Of a stretch of 64,000 nt of DNA, positions 1 to 9,045 are shown piece by piece (positions within the stretch are counted from its first letter, which is position 1; every line of letters starts with the position of its first letter). Source of the stretch: JAEUWI01 sp942492815 (GTDB lineage: Bacteria; Hydrogenedentota; Hydrogenedentia; Hydrogenedentales; JAEUWI01). Under the pieces are notes generated by a model that was given only the letters and a program-made list of their open reading frames with translations, had not been told where the DNA came from and did not search any database. The translations under genes were made by a program, and so were the position numbers. The stretch is taken from assembly GCA_942492815.1 (NCBI GenBank), contig OW818658.1:4588001-4652000 (forward strand). The letters are read 5' to 3'.

Positions 1-1515
1 TTTCTGCTGACGGGCATGCGGGAGGCCGTGGAACGCCTCACGCGCGCGCGCGACGCGGGCGAGCACGTGCTCGTCTTCGGTGACTACGACGTGGACGGGA
101 TCAGCGGCACGGCGATCCTGGTGAACGGTCTCAAACGCTTCGGGCTGACGCAGGTCAGTTTCAACATGCCCAAGCGGCTCACCGAGGGCTACGGCCTGGA
201 CAACGAGCACGTGGACGAGGCCCTGGCCCAGGGGGTGTCGCTGATCGTGACCGTGGACAACGGCATCGCCGCCCACGGCCCCGCGGCCCACGCGCGGGCG
301 GTGGGGCTCGATCTGATCATTACCGACCACCACTCGATTGAGCACGGCCTGCCGGATGCGCTGGCGGTGATCAATCCCCAGCGGGAACCGGATACCTATC
401 CGGGACGGTTCCTGTGCGGCGCGGGGGTCGCCTTCAAACTCGCCACCGCGTTGAACGGCACGCCCAACGATCTGGACATTGCGGCGCTCGGCACCGTGGC
501 GGATATTGTCCCGCTGCTGGAAGAGAATCGTGTCATCGTGGCGCTCGGCCTGAAGCACATCACCCGATATCAGCGCAACGGCATCGCCAAACTCGCGGGC
601 GTGGCGGGGATCGATCTTCAATCCATCACCTCGGTGGACATCGGATTTCAGATTGGCCCGCGCATCAACGCGGCGGGCCGGCTGAACAACGGGCTGGCCG
701 CCCTTCATCTGTTGCTGACGGAATGCCCGGATCAGGCCACGGAGATGGCGAACTTCTTAAATGACGCGAACGCCGAACGGCGCAGTATCGAGAAGGATAT
801 TTACGAGGAAGCCCTCGAAGAACTGGATGCCTGCTTTACGCCCTCACAGCGGGGCATCGTGCTCGCACGAGATGGCTGGCATCCCGGTGTCATCGGGATC
901 GTGGCCTCCAAGATCCAGGGCCGCTACCATCGCCCCGTCGTGATCATCGCCGTGGGCGAGGACGGCCTCGGCCGGGGCTCCGCCCGCGCCAACGGCGGCT
1001 TCGACATGGTGAAGGCTTTCCGGGGCTGCCAGGAGCATCTGGTGAAATTCGGCGGGCATCGCTCCGCTGCGGGCATGACCATCGACATGGAGAACCTGGA
1101 GCGATTCAGCGCATCCTTCGAGCAGGCCGCCCGGGAGCAACTGGGCGACGGGGAAATCATCTCCGAACTTGAAGTGGACGTCATCGCGTCGCTCAGCGAA
1201 CTCGACCCCGTCCTGTTGAACGCCATCGCCCGGCTGGAGCCGCTGGGCCATCACAATCCCGCGCCGGTGTTCTGCACCCTCGGCGTCGAAGCCCTCGGCG
1301 CGTCCGCACGCATCCTGAAGGATCAACACCTCAAGGTGTCCTTCCGGCAGGGCGACACGGTGGTGCCCGCCATCGGCTTTAACATGGCGGAGCGCTTCTA
1401 CACCGAGGATCTCACCGGACTGGTGGATATTGCCTACACGCCCCAGTTCAACGTGTGGCGCGGCGAGACCACCATTCAGTTGCTGCTGAAGGACATTCGT
1501 CCCGCCGCGGGTTGA
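1..1515 (+). CDS. recJ: RecJ single-stranded-DNA-specific exonuclease (5' end cut by window)
   Basis: A 5'-3' single-strand exonuclease used in recombination and mismatch repair. The frame is open from base 1, so the true start lies upstream; the first Met (base 16) sits only 22 residues before the DYDVDG metal motif, whereas RecJ proteins usually carry about 70-80 residues before it. Counting from that Met, DYDVDG is at 23-28. Further on are VTVDNG, the DHH motif in IITDHHSIEHG, the GPRINAAGR stretch and a C-terminal DHHA1 domain with FGGHRSAAGM. The last part matches the RecJ OB-fold region. Its 3' end overlaps by 40 bases the converging lipoprotein gene at 1476-1934. Identification is firm; only the N-terminus is unknown. 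Confidence 0.95.
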   Translation, partial: FLLTGMREAVERLTRARDAGEHVLVFGDYDVDGISGTAILVNGLKRFGLTQVSFNMPKRLTEGYGLDNEHVDEALAQGVSLIVTVDNGIAAHGPAAHARAVGLDLIITDHHSIEHGLPDALAVINPQREPDTYPGRFLCGAGVAFKLATALNGTPNDLDIAALGTVADIVPLLEENRVIVALGLKHITRYQRNGIAKLAGVAGIDLQSITSVDIGFQIGPRINAAGRLNNGLAALHLLLTECPDQATEMANFLNDANAERRSIEKDIYEEALEELDACFTPSQRGIVLARDGWHPGVIGIVASKIQGRYHRPVVIIAVGEDGLGRGSARANGGFDMVKAFRGCQEHLVKFGGHRSAAGMTIDMENLERFSASFEQAAREQLGDGEIISELEVDVIASLSELDPVLLNAIARLEPLGHHNPAPVFCTLGVEALGASARILKDQHLKVSFRQGDTVVPAIGFNMAERFYTEDLTGLVDIAYTPQFNVWRGETTIQLLLKDIRPAAG

Positions 1516-1934
1516 GGCCGAGTGTTTCCCGTGCTTTTCACGACGGTTCCAGCGTCTCGGCCCTCATACAGGGGGCGCACGTCCAGTGTTGTGAACTGCC
1601 AATCGAGGATTCCACGGGATACACGAAGCGGGCCTTCGATCCGTTCAATTGTGTGGCCCCCTTCTTCAAACTCCGTCCGGACCCAGTAGTTGCCGGGTCG
1701 CGACAAGAGCGCGGAATAGACGGAGTCGGGTTCGAGCGGTTTCGGCAATCGGTTGGCGGCCTGCTCCACATCCTGTTCGGAGAAGCCCACGGCGATAAAG
1801 GTGAGGGGCGAGTCGCTGGCGTTTTCCAGATGGATCCGGGTGACGCTGGCGGGATCCGATACCCCGCATCCGGTGGTCAGGCCGAAGCCCAGGAGCAAGA
1901 GGGTCGTGCGAAATTTCTGTGTGCAGGTTTTCAT
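1476..1934 (-). CDS. Small predicted lipoprotein of unknown function
   Basis: 152 residues. The start at 1934 is chosen because a strong GGAGG ribosome-binding site lies just upstream and the protein then begins with a textbook lipoprotein signal: MKTCTQK, a hydrophobic run, and a lipobox ending GLTTGC. The frame stays open further upstream, but those residues look non-coding. The mature part (roughly residues 24-152) has no motif I recognise; it is rich in beta-prone stretches and acidic residues. It converges on recJ with a 40-base overlap of coding ends. It is transcribed divergently from the ABC transporter operon at 2257. Function unknown. Confidence 0.7.
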   Translation of the reverse strand: MKTCTQKFRTTLLLLGFGLTTGCGVSDPASVTRIHLENASDSPLTFIAVGFSEQDVEQAANRLPKPLEPDSVYSALLSRPGNYWVRTEFEEGGHTIERIEGPLRVSRGILDWQFTTLDVRPLYEGRDAGTVVKSTGNTRPQPAAGRMSFSSN

Positions 1935-2256
1935 GAATACCTCCAAAACTACCAGGGCCAAAGGCCACCCTATGGGAAGGTCATCATCACTGTATCCATA
2001 AGAACGCCCGAAGTTACAGGCATTTGGACAGTTGTCCGGAAAAATTGTTGGTATTCCAGCGCAAGCACCGCGATCCTTTTCGGGTATTCTCACTTCCTCG
2101 ATTCGGGGCCAAGTATTATCCCCTCGGGTCGGAAAAGATATTGGCGGGATGGAAGGTGGGCCCATGTCCGCCAGCCCCAGGCGGATTATACATCGAGCCC
2201 GATCGCGCCGGTTCTCCGCCTGCATTCGCGGCCCCGATCGTGGTAGACTCTCCCCC
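1935..2256. other. Divergent intergenic region, no gene seen
   Basis: 322 bases between the lipoprotein gene (minus) and the ABC ATPase gene (plus). Frames crossing it have no recognisable protein content. A TGG-TAGACT extended -10-like sequence at 2241-2249 lies only about 8 bases before the ATG at 2257, so the ABC operon message could be nearly leaderless. No terminator or repeat was seen. Confidence 0.4.
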
Positions 2257-3159
2257 ATGCCTGCGTGTATTTCTTTCTCCAACGTGTCCAAGTTCTACGG
2301 CTCCCACTTTGCCGTCGGCGGCTTCACGCTCGAAATCGATCCCGGTGAAACCGTGGGTCTGCTCGGGCCGAATGGCGCGGGCAAGAGCACGGTGCTGTAC
2401 ATGCTCACCGGCCTCGTCCGGCCGACGTCCGGGACGATATCCATCTTCGGCAAAGACCTGCGGGAGAACTTCGTCGACATTGCGGCGCGCATGGGTGCGC
2501 TGGTTGAGCGACCGGCTTTCTACGAATACCTTTCCGTCCGGCGCAACCTTCACATTCACGCCATGCTTTCCCGGCGCGAGGTGAATCTGGACCGGGCGCT
2601 GGATCTGGCCAACATGCTGGAGCACGGCGAAGTGCGCGCCGGAGAGCTTTCTCAGGGGCTGCGCCAGCGCCTGGGCTTGGCCATGGCCATGTTGACGGAA
2701 CCAGAGCTTCTCATCCTGGATGAACCCACGGCGGGACTCGATCCCGAAGCGACCCAGGATATTCTTACGCTGCTGCGGCGACTCGGCGAGGAGACGCGGG
2801 TCACCATCCTGTTTTCCAGCCACCTGATGCATGAGGTGGAAACCCTGTGCAACCGTGTTGCCATCTTGAACAAGGGCCGGCTGGTGTCTTGCGAGGATAC
2901 GGCGGCGCTCATCTCCTTTGATCGCAGCCATGTCGAGGTGCTGCTGGAGGGTGCGGAAAACGCCGCGCGCCGCCTCATGGAGCAGGACTGGGTGCTCAAG
3001 GCCACGGCCAAACCGGGCCGGATTTTCGTGCAGCTTCGGGACGAAAACATCCACCAGTTGAACAGCTTTCTCATCCATGCGGGCTATCAGGTCTCGGGGG
3101 TCATCCCCCGGCGGCGCACGCTCCAGGATTATTTCCTGAAAGTGATGAACGCGCAATGA
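2257..3159 (+). CDS. ABC transporter ATP-binding protein (ABC-2/CcmA type)
   Basis: 300-residue ATPase subunit of an ABC-2 type exporter. Walker A is GPNGAGKST (about residues 38-46), the signature is LSQGLRQRL, Walker B is LLILDEPTAGLDP, and the H-loop is in SSHLMHE. The C-terminal 90 residues are the regulatory extension common in this subfamily. I place the start at ATG 2257 (MPACISFSNVSK) because family homology begins there; the open frame runs further up to 2032 without plausible protein. It is followed 28 bases later by its membrane partner, then by two secreted FG-GAP proteins in overlapping genes. The substrate is not evident. Confidence 0.92.
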   Translation: MPACISFSNVSKFYGSHFAVGGFTLEIDPGETVGLLGPNGAGKSTVLYMLTGLVRPTSGTISIFGKDLRENFVDIAARMGALVERPAFYEYLSVRRNLHIHAMLSRREVNLDRALDLANMLEHGEVRAGELSQGLRQRLGLAMAMLTEPELLILDEPTAGLDPEATQDILTLLRRLGEETRVTILFSSHLMHEVETLCNRVAILNKGRLVSCEDTAALISFDRSHVEVLLEGAENAARRLMEQDWVLKATAKPGRIFVQLRDENIHQLNSFLIHAGYQVSGVIPRRRTLQDYFLKVMNAQ

Positions 3160-3187
3160 TGGCGGGCGTGAAGGGACGCAAGGGCGT

Positions 3188-3982
3188 ATGATCGGGCGAA
3201 TCTGGCTTCTTTACCGGATCGAAGTGTTCAAGGCGTCTCGCCGCCGTCAGCCCTACGTGGGGCCGCTCCTCCTCGCCGTGCTCGTGCTACTCTCTCCGCT
3301 GATACGCCCCATCGCCCGAGACGGCCTGCATGACTACGGCTTCATCGCTTACATTACACCCGTAGCCCTGAACTTTCTCGGGTTCATCATGCTGCTGACC
3401 TTTGCGTCGACCCTGGTCGTCTCGGAAACCGCCCGTGGCAGTGTCCGGGCGATCCTGCTGCGGCCTGTCCGGCGGGAAGAATTCATCCTGGCCAAGCTCC
3501 TGCTCGGTTTCAGCTATGCGGCCCTGCTTACGGCGGTCGTCGGGGTGTGTGCCTGGGCGGTTGCCTGGTTCCGTGGCGACCTGATGGGCGTCCACGTGGG
3601 CGGCGAGCTGGTCTTTACCACCGGCGAGATGTGGAAGAGTTATCTGGCGGGTGCCCTGCTTTCTCTTCTTCCGCAGTGGGCCGGGGTCAGCATGGCGGTG
3701 CTCTTTTCCACCCTGGCACGGAGCACCAGCATGGCGATCAGCCTCAGTCTCGGGTCGTGGATTCTCGTCGATCTCGCCAAGTATCCGCTGGGCATTGCCC
3801 CCATTATTTTTACCACCTACCTGGAAGCGCCCTGGCGGGTTTTCTCCGGCCAGTGCGATGCCCTGGCCCAGCCGTGGATGCCCATGGCGGCCTGGTGCGC
3901 CGCAACCTCCGGATTGCTCATCGTGGCCCCTGCGGCTTTGACGATTGTCGTATTCAAGCGGCGGAATCTGGGCGCATGCTGA
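3188..3982 (+). CDS. ABC-2 type transporter permease
   Basis: 264 residues with six hydrophobic segments, the expected layout for an ABC-2 permease: VGPLLLAVLVLLSPL near residue 25, then segments around 55-75, 105-125, 155-175, 180-205 and 235-255. The N-terminus (IWLLYRIEVFKASRRR) is the amphipathic start typical of these permeases. It forms a half-transporter with the ATPase gene just upstream. Its stop codon overlaps the start of the next gene by 7 bases (ATGCTGA), indicating translational coupling. The substrate is unknown; members of this class move drugs, polysaccharides or ions, or act in envelope homeostasis. Confidence 0.85.
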   Translation: MIGRIWLLYRIEVFKASRRRQPYVGPLLLAVLVLLSPLIRPIARDGLHDYGFIAYITPVALNFLGFIMLLTFASTLVVSETARGSVRAILLRPVRREEFILAKLLLGFSYAALLTAVVGVCAWAVAWFRGDLMGVHVGGELVFTTGEMWKSYLAGALLSLLPQWAGVSMAVLFSTLARSTSMAISLSLGSWILVDLAKYPLGIAPIIFTTYLEAPWRVFSGQCDALAQPWMPMAAWCAATSGLLIVAPAALTIVVFKRRNLGAC

Positions 3983-5469
3983 CCCTGGTTGCGCTGCTGG
4001 CCTTGGGCCAAATCTCCTTTGAGACGCAGCCCCTGCCCGATGTTCGCATCGGCCAGGTCACGCCCTTCACGGGCCAGCCCACGACGAATTATCTCCGGGC
4101 GGATCTGGACGGGGACGGTGCGCTGGATCTCGTCCTCCCGGGCTACGTCAACCTCCAGGAGCAGGGTAGATTCCCCGAATCAAGGCGGGGCCCCCTCCCG
4201 CCATGCGAGGAAAATGTGGAAGCCGACCTTTTCGGAGGAAAACTCTATTATCGTGGTCAGGCCAGCCTCCAGGTCCATGCGTGGACCGACGGAAGATGGA
4301 ACCTGGAACTGGAACAATCCATCGAGCGCGCCGGGGATGATATCTCCTTCAGCCCCGTGGGGCCGGGTGGCGGCGTTCCGGTATTCCGGCGCTTCACCTG
4401 CGATCTGGATGGCGATCAGGTTCCCGAGTTGGTGGATCTGAATACGGATGGCGTCCACCTCTACCGGCGTGGCGCGGAGCGCTATGAGTCTGCGGGGATG
4501 CTTGCCGTCTTCCCCACCACCGTTATCAATCGCTCCGGCCCGCAGACGATCTGGCCGCCGGATGAACGCCAGGTGGTGCTCCCCGAGCAGCGCATGTCCT
4601 GCCGGCTGCTGCTGATGGATCGCGCCCTCTCGGTCATCATCGATCTGGATGGCGCGGAGGGCAAGGCCCGTTTCCGGCGGGATGATCTTGCACTGGAACT
4701 CGACGGGCAACGCCAGTTTATCGTTTCCGCTACGGAGACCTTCACCTCGGACGAGCTACCGGACCATGTGCGACCCTGCCACCTCAATGGCGACACGATC
4801 CCAGACTACGCGGGCGCTCACTGGGTGCTCTCCGACGTGGCACCGGTGCCGATGCCCGTCCACGAAACCTGGGCAAGCCTCGACGGGGGCAAGACGTTCC
4901 AGATCGAGCGCGCGACGACCTTTCACAATTTCCGGCCCTACACGTCCTTTGTGGATTTCGATTCGGACGGCGATCAGGACATGGTCGTGGAGTCCACCAG
5001 CTTTTTCGACTTGGGTCTGCGGGAATCTATAAACCAGTATCTGTCCAGCACGAACATTCCCCACACGGTCCGGATTCTCCCCCAGACGGATGGACGATTT
5101 TCCGGTGAGGCCCTCGATTGCGAAATGTCACTGAAACTCGATGCACCGCCGGTTTCCCCGGGCCCGATGCTGGCGCGCTATCAGGCCGGCGAGCTCGTGA
5201 ACGTGACCGGGGACTTCAACGGCGATGGTTTCCGGGATCTCGCCTGTCGGCGGAGCGCCACGGAGATCGAGATCCGCCTGGCCATCGGGTGGCGACAATT
5301 TGACCCCGCCCCCGCCGCGAAAATTACGATTCCCGCGCAAGCGCACGTGGCGGTTGTGGATATTAATGGCGATACGCTGTCCGACGTATTGGTGCGCTGG
5401 GACGAAGAGGTCCCGGAGGGCCTCAGCCCCCGTGTCATTGCTCACTTCGCGCGAAAGGCCACGCCATGA
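3976..5469 (+). CDS. Secreted FG-GAP/VCBS repeat protein (first of pair)
   Basis: 497 residues, starting at an ATG that overlaps the permease stop codon. A short hydrophobic N-terminus (MLTLVALLALGQ) suggests export. Calcium-binding-like D-x-D/N-x-D-G repeats recur: DLDGDGALDLV, DLDGDQVPELV, DFDSDGDQDMV, DFNGDGFRDLA and DINGDTLSDVL. Such motifs mark FG-GAP/VCBS beta-propeller blades, so I expect a secreted propeller. The start was chosen for the overlap with the permease and the signal-like N-terminus; the frame is open for 143 codons upstream but that part mirrors the permease gene. Its role beside an ABC-2 exporter is not known. Confidence 0.8.
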   Translation: MLTLVALLALGQISFETQPLPDVRIGQVTPFTGQPTTNYLRADLDGDGALDLVLPGYVNLQEQGRFPESRRGPLPPCEENVEADLFGGKLYYRGQASLQVHAWTDGRWNLELEQSIERAGDDISFSPVGPGGGVPVFRRFTCDLDGDQVPELVDLNTDGVHLYRRGAERYESAGMLAVFPTTVINRSGPQTIWPPDERQVVLPEQRMSCRLLLMDRALSVIIDLDGAEGKARFRRDDLALELDGQRQFIVSATETFTSDELPDHVRPCHLNGDTIPDYAGAHWVLSDVAPVPMPVHETWASLDGGKTFQIERATTFHNFRPYTSFVDFDSDGDQDMVVESTSFFDLGLRESINQYLSSTNIPHTVRILPQTDGRFSGEALDCEMSLKLDAPPVSPGPMLARYQAGELVNVTGDFNGDGFRDLACRRSATEIEIRLAIGWRQFDPAPAAKITIPAQAHVAVVDINGDTLSDVLVRWDEEVPEGLSPRVIAHFARKATP

Positions 5470-6878
5470 TTTCCGCTGCCGCCGCGCTTACCCTCCTGGC
5501 GGGAGGGGCCCTGCTCGAAGTTCAGATGCTCCCCTGGACGCCGGAGAAATCCACCTGCTTCACCACCGATGTGAATCTGGACGGCCGGGCGGAGATCTGC
5601 ATTCTCCAGGAACAGTTGCTCCACATCTACGGCCGCAGGGCGGAGTCCCCCCTCTACTCGATTGCGCTGCCGCCCCGAACCACCGCCATCGATATCGCCG
5701 ATGTGGACAACGACCAGGTGGCCGACTTGATTGCGCTCCGTGGGGAAGAAGTGCTGCGCTACGCCCTCTCGGACAGGGGCACCCCCGAGCCGGAAGTGCT
5801 TTTCACGCAGCAGAGCCAGTTCAGTCGGGCGGACGGCTACCCCTTCCCCGCAGTGCTGATCGTGGACCGGGGTGACGGCCCGCTTATCGCGCTGCCCACG
5901 GAAGAGGCGCTGGAAGTGCGTACGCTCAACGGCGAACTGGTAAACAGCTACCCCATCGGCATCAACGCGCCGTACCACGTCTCCATCGGAAAACCATTCA
6001 GCTATTGGGTCAACCAGCATGCCCAGTCCGGCCCGTCAGACGCGCTGGAGTTTCGCGTGAACCGGCTGGCCAGTTTCAAACCCCTCCTTCCCGACGATGC
6101 CTTTCCCATCGATGTGGCCGGACGCCCGCCCCAGCGGCTGGGACTGAGCCGGCAACAGTGGGAAGCGGACGAACACCGGCCGGAGAGCTGGCCGTGGTTT
6201 TCCATCGCCCAGTCGGAGACAGAAGAAGTCCGGGCGCTTTATCGCCAATCGGAATCCGAACCCGACGCTACGACAATCCGCGTTCGAACGCTTCCCTCGA
6301 ACGGCGAAAGCGGGGACCCTTCGCCCGAGGTGGTGGGGCCGGCGCGCCTCTATCCCGGTTCGCTGGTCCTGCACCCGGAAGCCTTCCCGGATTTTAACGG
6401 CGATGGTTACAGCGATCTCATGCTCTGGAAGGCCCCCCGCCCCGGCCTGTCCGCGGATGCCCTGGCGCGCGCGCTCACGAGCAACCACTGGCCGCTGAAT
6501 ATCACGACGCACGTGTATCTGCCGGATAAGAAACGCTTTTCACCCCGGCCCCAAACCCTCATTAGCATCGAGATACCGGTCGCCTGGTTCATGGCCCCGA
6601 CGCCCCAGGGCCCTCTTCAGGCGCTCGTCCTCCGCGATTTCAACGGGGATGGGCAGACGGATTTCGGGTGCCTCACGGCGGCGGACACCTTTACGGCCTG
6701 GCAGGCGGAGGGCGAGGGACTTGCGACGACACCGGCCCTGGAAGAGCGCTTTTCAGCTCCGGTGGATGAGGTCATGTTTGAGACTGATCTGGATGGGCAG
6801 GGCACCACGAGCATCGCCCTGCGCTGCGGAAGCCAACTCGCCATTCTACGGCCCAGGCCGGTCCTGCCGGCAGACTGA
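5466..6878 (+). CDS. Secreted FG-GAP/VCBS repeat protein (second of pair)
   Basis: 470 residues, joined to the previous gene by an ATGA overlap. The N-terminus (MISAAAALTLLAGGALLEV) is a probable signal peptide. Propeller-type repeats include DVNLDGRAEICI, DVDNDQVADLIA, DFNGDGYSDLML and DFNGDGQTDFGC. It resembles the upstream gene in plan, though not obviously in sequence, so the two may be ancient duplicates or partners. Together with the ATPase and permease it closes a four-gene operon (2257-6878). Function unknown. Confidence 0.8.
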   Translation: MISAAAALTLLAGGALLEVQMLPWTPEKSTCFTTDVNLDGRAEICILQEQLLHIYGRRAESPLYSIALPPRTTAIDIADVDNDQVADLIALRGEEVLRYALSDRGTPEPEVLFTQQSQFSRADGYPFPAVLIVDRGDGPLIALPTEEALEVRTLNGELVNSYPIGINAPYHVSIGKPFSYWVNQHAQSGPSDALEFRVNRLASFKPLLPDDAFPIDVAGRPPQRLGLSRQQWEADEHRPESWPWFSIAQSETEEVRALYRQSESEPDATTIRVRTLPSNGESGDPSPEVVGPARLYPGSLVLHPEAFPDFNGDGYSDLMLWKAPRPGLSADALARALTSNHWPLNITTHVYLPDKKRFSPRPQTLISIEIPVAWFMAPTPQGPLQALVLRDFNGDGQTDFGCLTAADTFTAWQAEGEGLATTPALEERFSAPVDEVMFETDLDGQGTTSIALRCGSQLAILRPRPVLPAD

Positions 6879-6893
6879 GCCCCACCCCGGACT

Positions 6894-7799
6894 TCAGGGC
6901 TGCACTTCGGCAGCCACCTGCATGCGGCTCACCTGTTTCTTCAGGGCCAGGGCAACATCCTCCGCGTCCTGATCCCGCTTGATACCCCGGTACAGGTGGG
7001 TCAGGCGCAGGGTTGCGAGGCGGGAAAGTGCGATGGAATCTTCCGGCGTGAGGCTTTCGGGCATCCCCCCCATGGCGTCAAAGACCGCGCGGTAGCTTGT
7101 CTCCGCGAGATCGGGGTGGCCCGCCCGCTCGTTCAATTGCCCCAGAAGCAACTGGAGCTTGTAGCCCGCGCCTCCGGATGGCGGGGTCTTCTTCAACTGC
7201 GCGCTGGCCCGTTCGAGCGCCTCCGGGTCGCGCCCCGCCTGCATAAGCATCTGCACCATCTCGTGCTGAATCTCCTCCTGCAACAGGGGGTCTGCGGCCA
7301 TCTCCAGGGCCTTTTCGAAGGCGAGTTGCGCCTGCTCGAAATCGGGGGGGCTCATCTGGGTGTAAAGTTCGGCGCGGGCCTCGTGGAGCAGGGCGGCCTG
7401 CTCCTGGTTGTGCGGCAGGGCCAGGGCCGTCTCCAACTGGAGGAGGCCAGCTTCTGGAGAAAGGTTGTTGAGGGCCGTCTGGGCCACATCGTTGGCGGGG
7501 CCGCTTCGTATCTTCGGCGCGCTGCCGGAGAGAGATTTCACCTCAAGGAGGTCGTCTTCATTCTCGGGCTTGAGTGGCCGCTCGGGACTCGACGGATCGG
7601 GATCCTTCGTCGATTTCCGATCCGCGCTGGTTAGAAGCATGGCGTTCTCGCGGGTCGTGCCGGACTTGGCCGTGAAGCGCTGCCCCTTGTCGAATTCCCC
7701 ATCTTCAATTGGGCTCTTGCCGAACTGGGAGACGGCTACAGCGATGGTGAGTGCGCCGAGTATGACGCCCCCGGCAATCAAGGCGTTTCGCTGGAGCAT
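6894..7799 (-). CDS. Membrane-anchored TPR-like protein
   Basis: 301 residues. A single N-terminal membrane segment (about residues 6-25, LIAGGVILGALTIAVAVS) is followed by a polar linker of about 85 residues. Then come helical repeats with TPR-like Ala/Leu spacing (about 105-285), for example FEQAQLAFEKALEMA and HPDLAETSYRAVFDA. The anchor and orientation suggest the repeats face the periplasm. It begins 13 bases downstream of the BON-domain gene, so the two are probably co-transcribed. It converges with the FG-GAP operon, only 15 bases away. The partner proteins are unknown. Confidence 0.65.
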   Translation of the reverse strand: MLQRNALIAGGVILGALTIAVAVSQFGKSPIEDGEFDKGQRFTAKSGTTRENAMLLTSADRKSTKDPDPSSPERPLKPENEDDLLEVKSLSGSAPKIRSGPANDVAQTALNNLSPEAGLLQLETALALPHNQEQAALLHEARAELYTQMSPPDFEQAQLAFEKALEMAADPLLQEEIQHEMVQMLMQAGRDPEALERASAQLKKTPPSGGAGYKLQLLLGQLNERAGHPDLAETSYRAVFDAMGGMPESLTPEDSIALSRLATLRLTHLYRGIKRDQDAEDVALALKKQVSRMQVAAEVQP

Positions 7800-7812
7800 G
7801 ACGCCTCCCCCC

Positions 7813-8760
7813 TCAGGGATCGGCCAGTGCAGTCTCTTGCACCGTGGGCGTCAGACCGGACGCCGCCTCGTCGGGCGGATCCGAGCCCTCCAGCGTGGAC
7901 GGGGTTTCCGTTGTGCCGCCGCCACCCTCGGTGGGTTGCTCGGTGGGCTGCTCCGTGGGAATGTTTGGCACGACGATGCCGCCGGCGCGGACGGTGATGG
8001 TATTGCGCACCTCCGTGATGCCCTGGACGTTCTTGGCGACTTCCTCGGCCAGCACGCGCTTCTCTTCGGAGTCGACGGTGCCGCTGAGCATGCAGATACC
8101 ATCATCCACTTCCACATCCAACTCGCGCATCTTCAGGTGGCGGTTGAGCATGATGGCCGTGGAGACGCGACTTTCAAGCCACTCATCGGAGATCTGCCGG
8201 CCCGTGCCCCGGACCGCGTCGTAGGCATCGTCTCTGGGACGAATCGTAAGCTGGTTGACAACATCTTCCACGCCTTTGGTATTCGAGGCGATCGTGATCA
8301 TGGATTCCACGTGGGCTTCCGTGGGTACGACGCCAAAGAGCGTCACGACGTTGTTTACCGTGGTGATGCCGATCTTGAGGCCCTTGAATTCGCCGCTGCC
8401 CAGCATCCGGCCCCGGACCGCCGCCGTCACGGCGCGGTCCTGCACCCGCTGGCTCCAGGTGCGCTGTTCCTTTTCGCCGATGACGGTATTGATGACGACG
8501 AGCTGGTTGTCCACGAAGCGGACGCCCAGGACCCCGAGGGCGAGATCTTCGGCAAGCTCCCGCTGGACCAGATCATTCACGCTGCCGGAGATCATGACAT
8601 TGCCGTCGCGGGTGGTCGTATTGATATTGAGGGGGTTCAGGTGCTGGTCGAGCAGGTAGAGCGCTTCAATGCGCGCGGTGATCGTGCTGTCTTCGACCCC
8701 GGTGACGACCTGCCCCGCCGGCGAACTCAGAAGAGACGCTATCACAATCAATGCAAACAT
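7813..8760 (-). CDS. Secreted triple BON-domain protein
   Basis: 315 residues. I chose the ATG at 8760 because an AAGGAA ribosome-binding site precedes it and it gives a signal peptide (MFALIVIASLLSSPAGQ). Three BON domains follow, at about 23-88, 107-175 and 192-258; each has the hallmark central strand-turn pattern (GNVMISGSV, NVVTLFGVV, GICMLSGTV). The tail of about 50 residues is Thr/Pro/Glu-rich with a PTEQ-PTEQ-PTEG repeat. BON domains bind phospholipid or envelope partners and occur in proteins such as OsmY, so a role in envelope stability is plausible. It lies upstream of, and very close to, the TPR gene. Confidence 0.82.
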   Translation of the reverse strand: MFALIVIASLLSSPAGQVVTGVEDSTITARIEALYLLDQHLNPLNINTTTRDGNVMISGSVNDLVQRELAEDLALGVLGVRFVDNQLVVINTVIGEKEQRTWSQRVQDRAVTAAVRGRMLGSGEFKGLKIGITTVNNVVTLFGVVPTEAHVESMITIASNTKGVEDVVNQLTIRPRDDAYDAVRGTGRQISDEWLESRVSTAIMLNRHLKMRELDVEVDDGICMLSGTVDSEEKRVLAEEVAKNVQGITEVRNTITVRAGGIVVPNIPTEQPTEQPTEGGGGTTETPSTLEGSDPPDEAASGLTPTVQETALADP

Positions 8761-9005
8761 CAAACGGGTTCCTTGATTCACTTGGCCGGACCGGATCGGT
8801 TTCCAGAACGCCGGCAGCTCCACCGGGTGGCCCAGCCGCAGACTATTACGCGTACATACGTTATTATAGGGTCAAGTCAGGATGGCTTACAAGAAGATTC
8901 GGCGCCGGGTCGGCACCCAGCTTTGTGTTCATCCTTCCGGGGCCGGGAAAGTTCCCGGGCGGGGTCCGGCGATCCGATGCATGGTTCCCGGGACCGCCCC
9001 TGGGC

Positions 9006-9045
9006 TATAGTCTGGTGAGATAGCCCACTCCGAGGAATTCATGCC
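9006..9045 (+). promoter_or_regulatory. Probable -10 element and ribosome-binding site of the DUF1080 gene
   Basis: TATAGT at 9006-9011 is a good -10 match; the -35 region is poor. GAGG at 9032-9035 is the likely ribosome-binding site for the ATG at 9046. An out-of-frame ATG at 9041 is ignored. A palindrome (CCGGGAA-AG-TTCCCGG, 8943-8958) lies upstream and could be an operator; this is a guess. Confidence 0.4.

Noticed and set aside
7408..9018. Plus-strand frame of 536 codons opposite the TPR and BON genes
   Set aside because: The opposite strand encodes BON domains and TPR repeats that are clearly real; this frame has no recognisable content.
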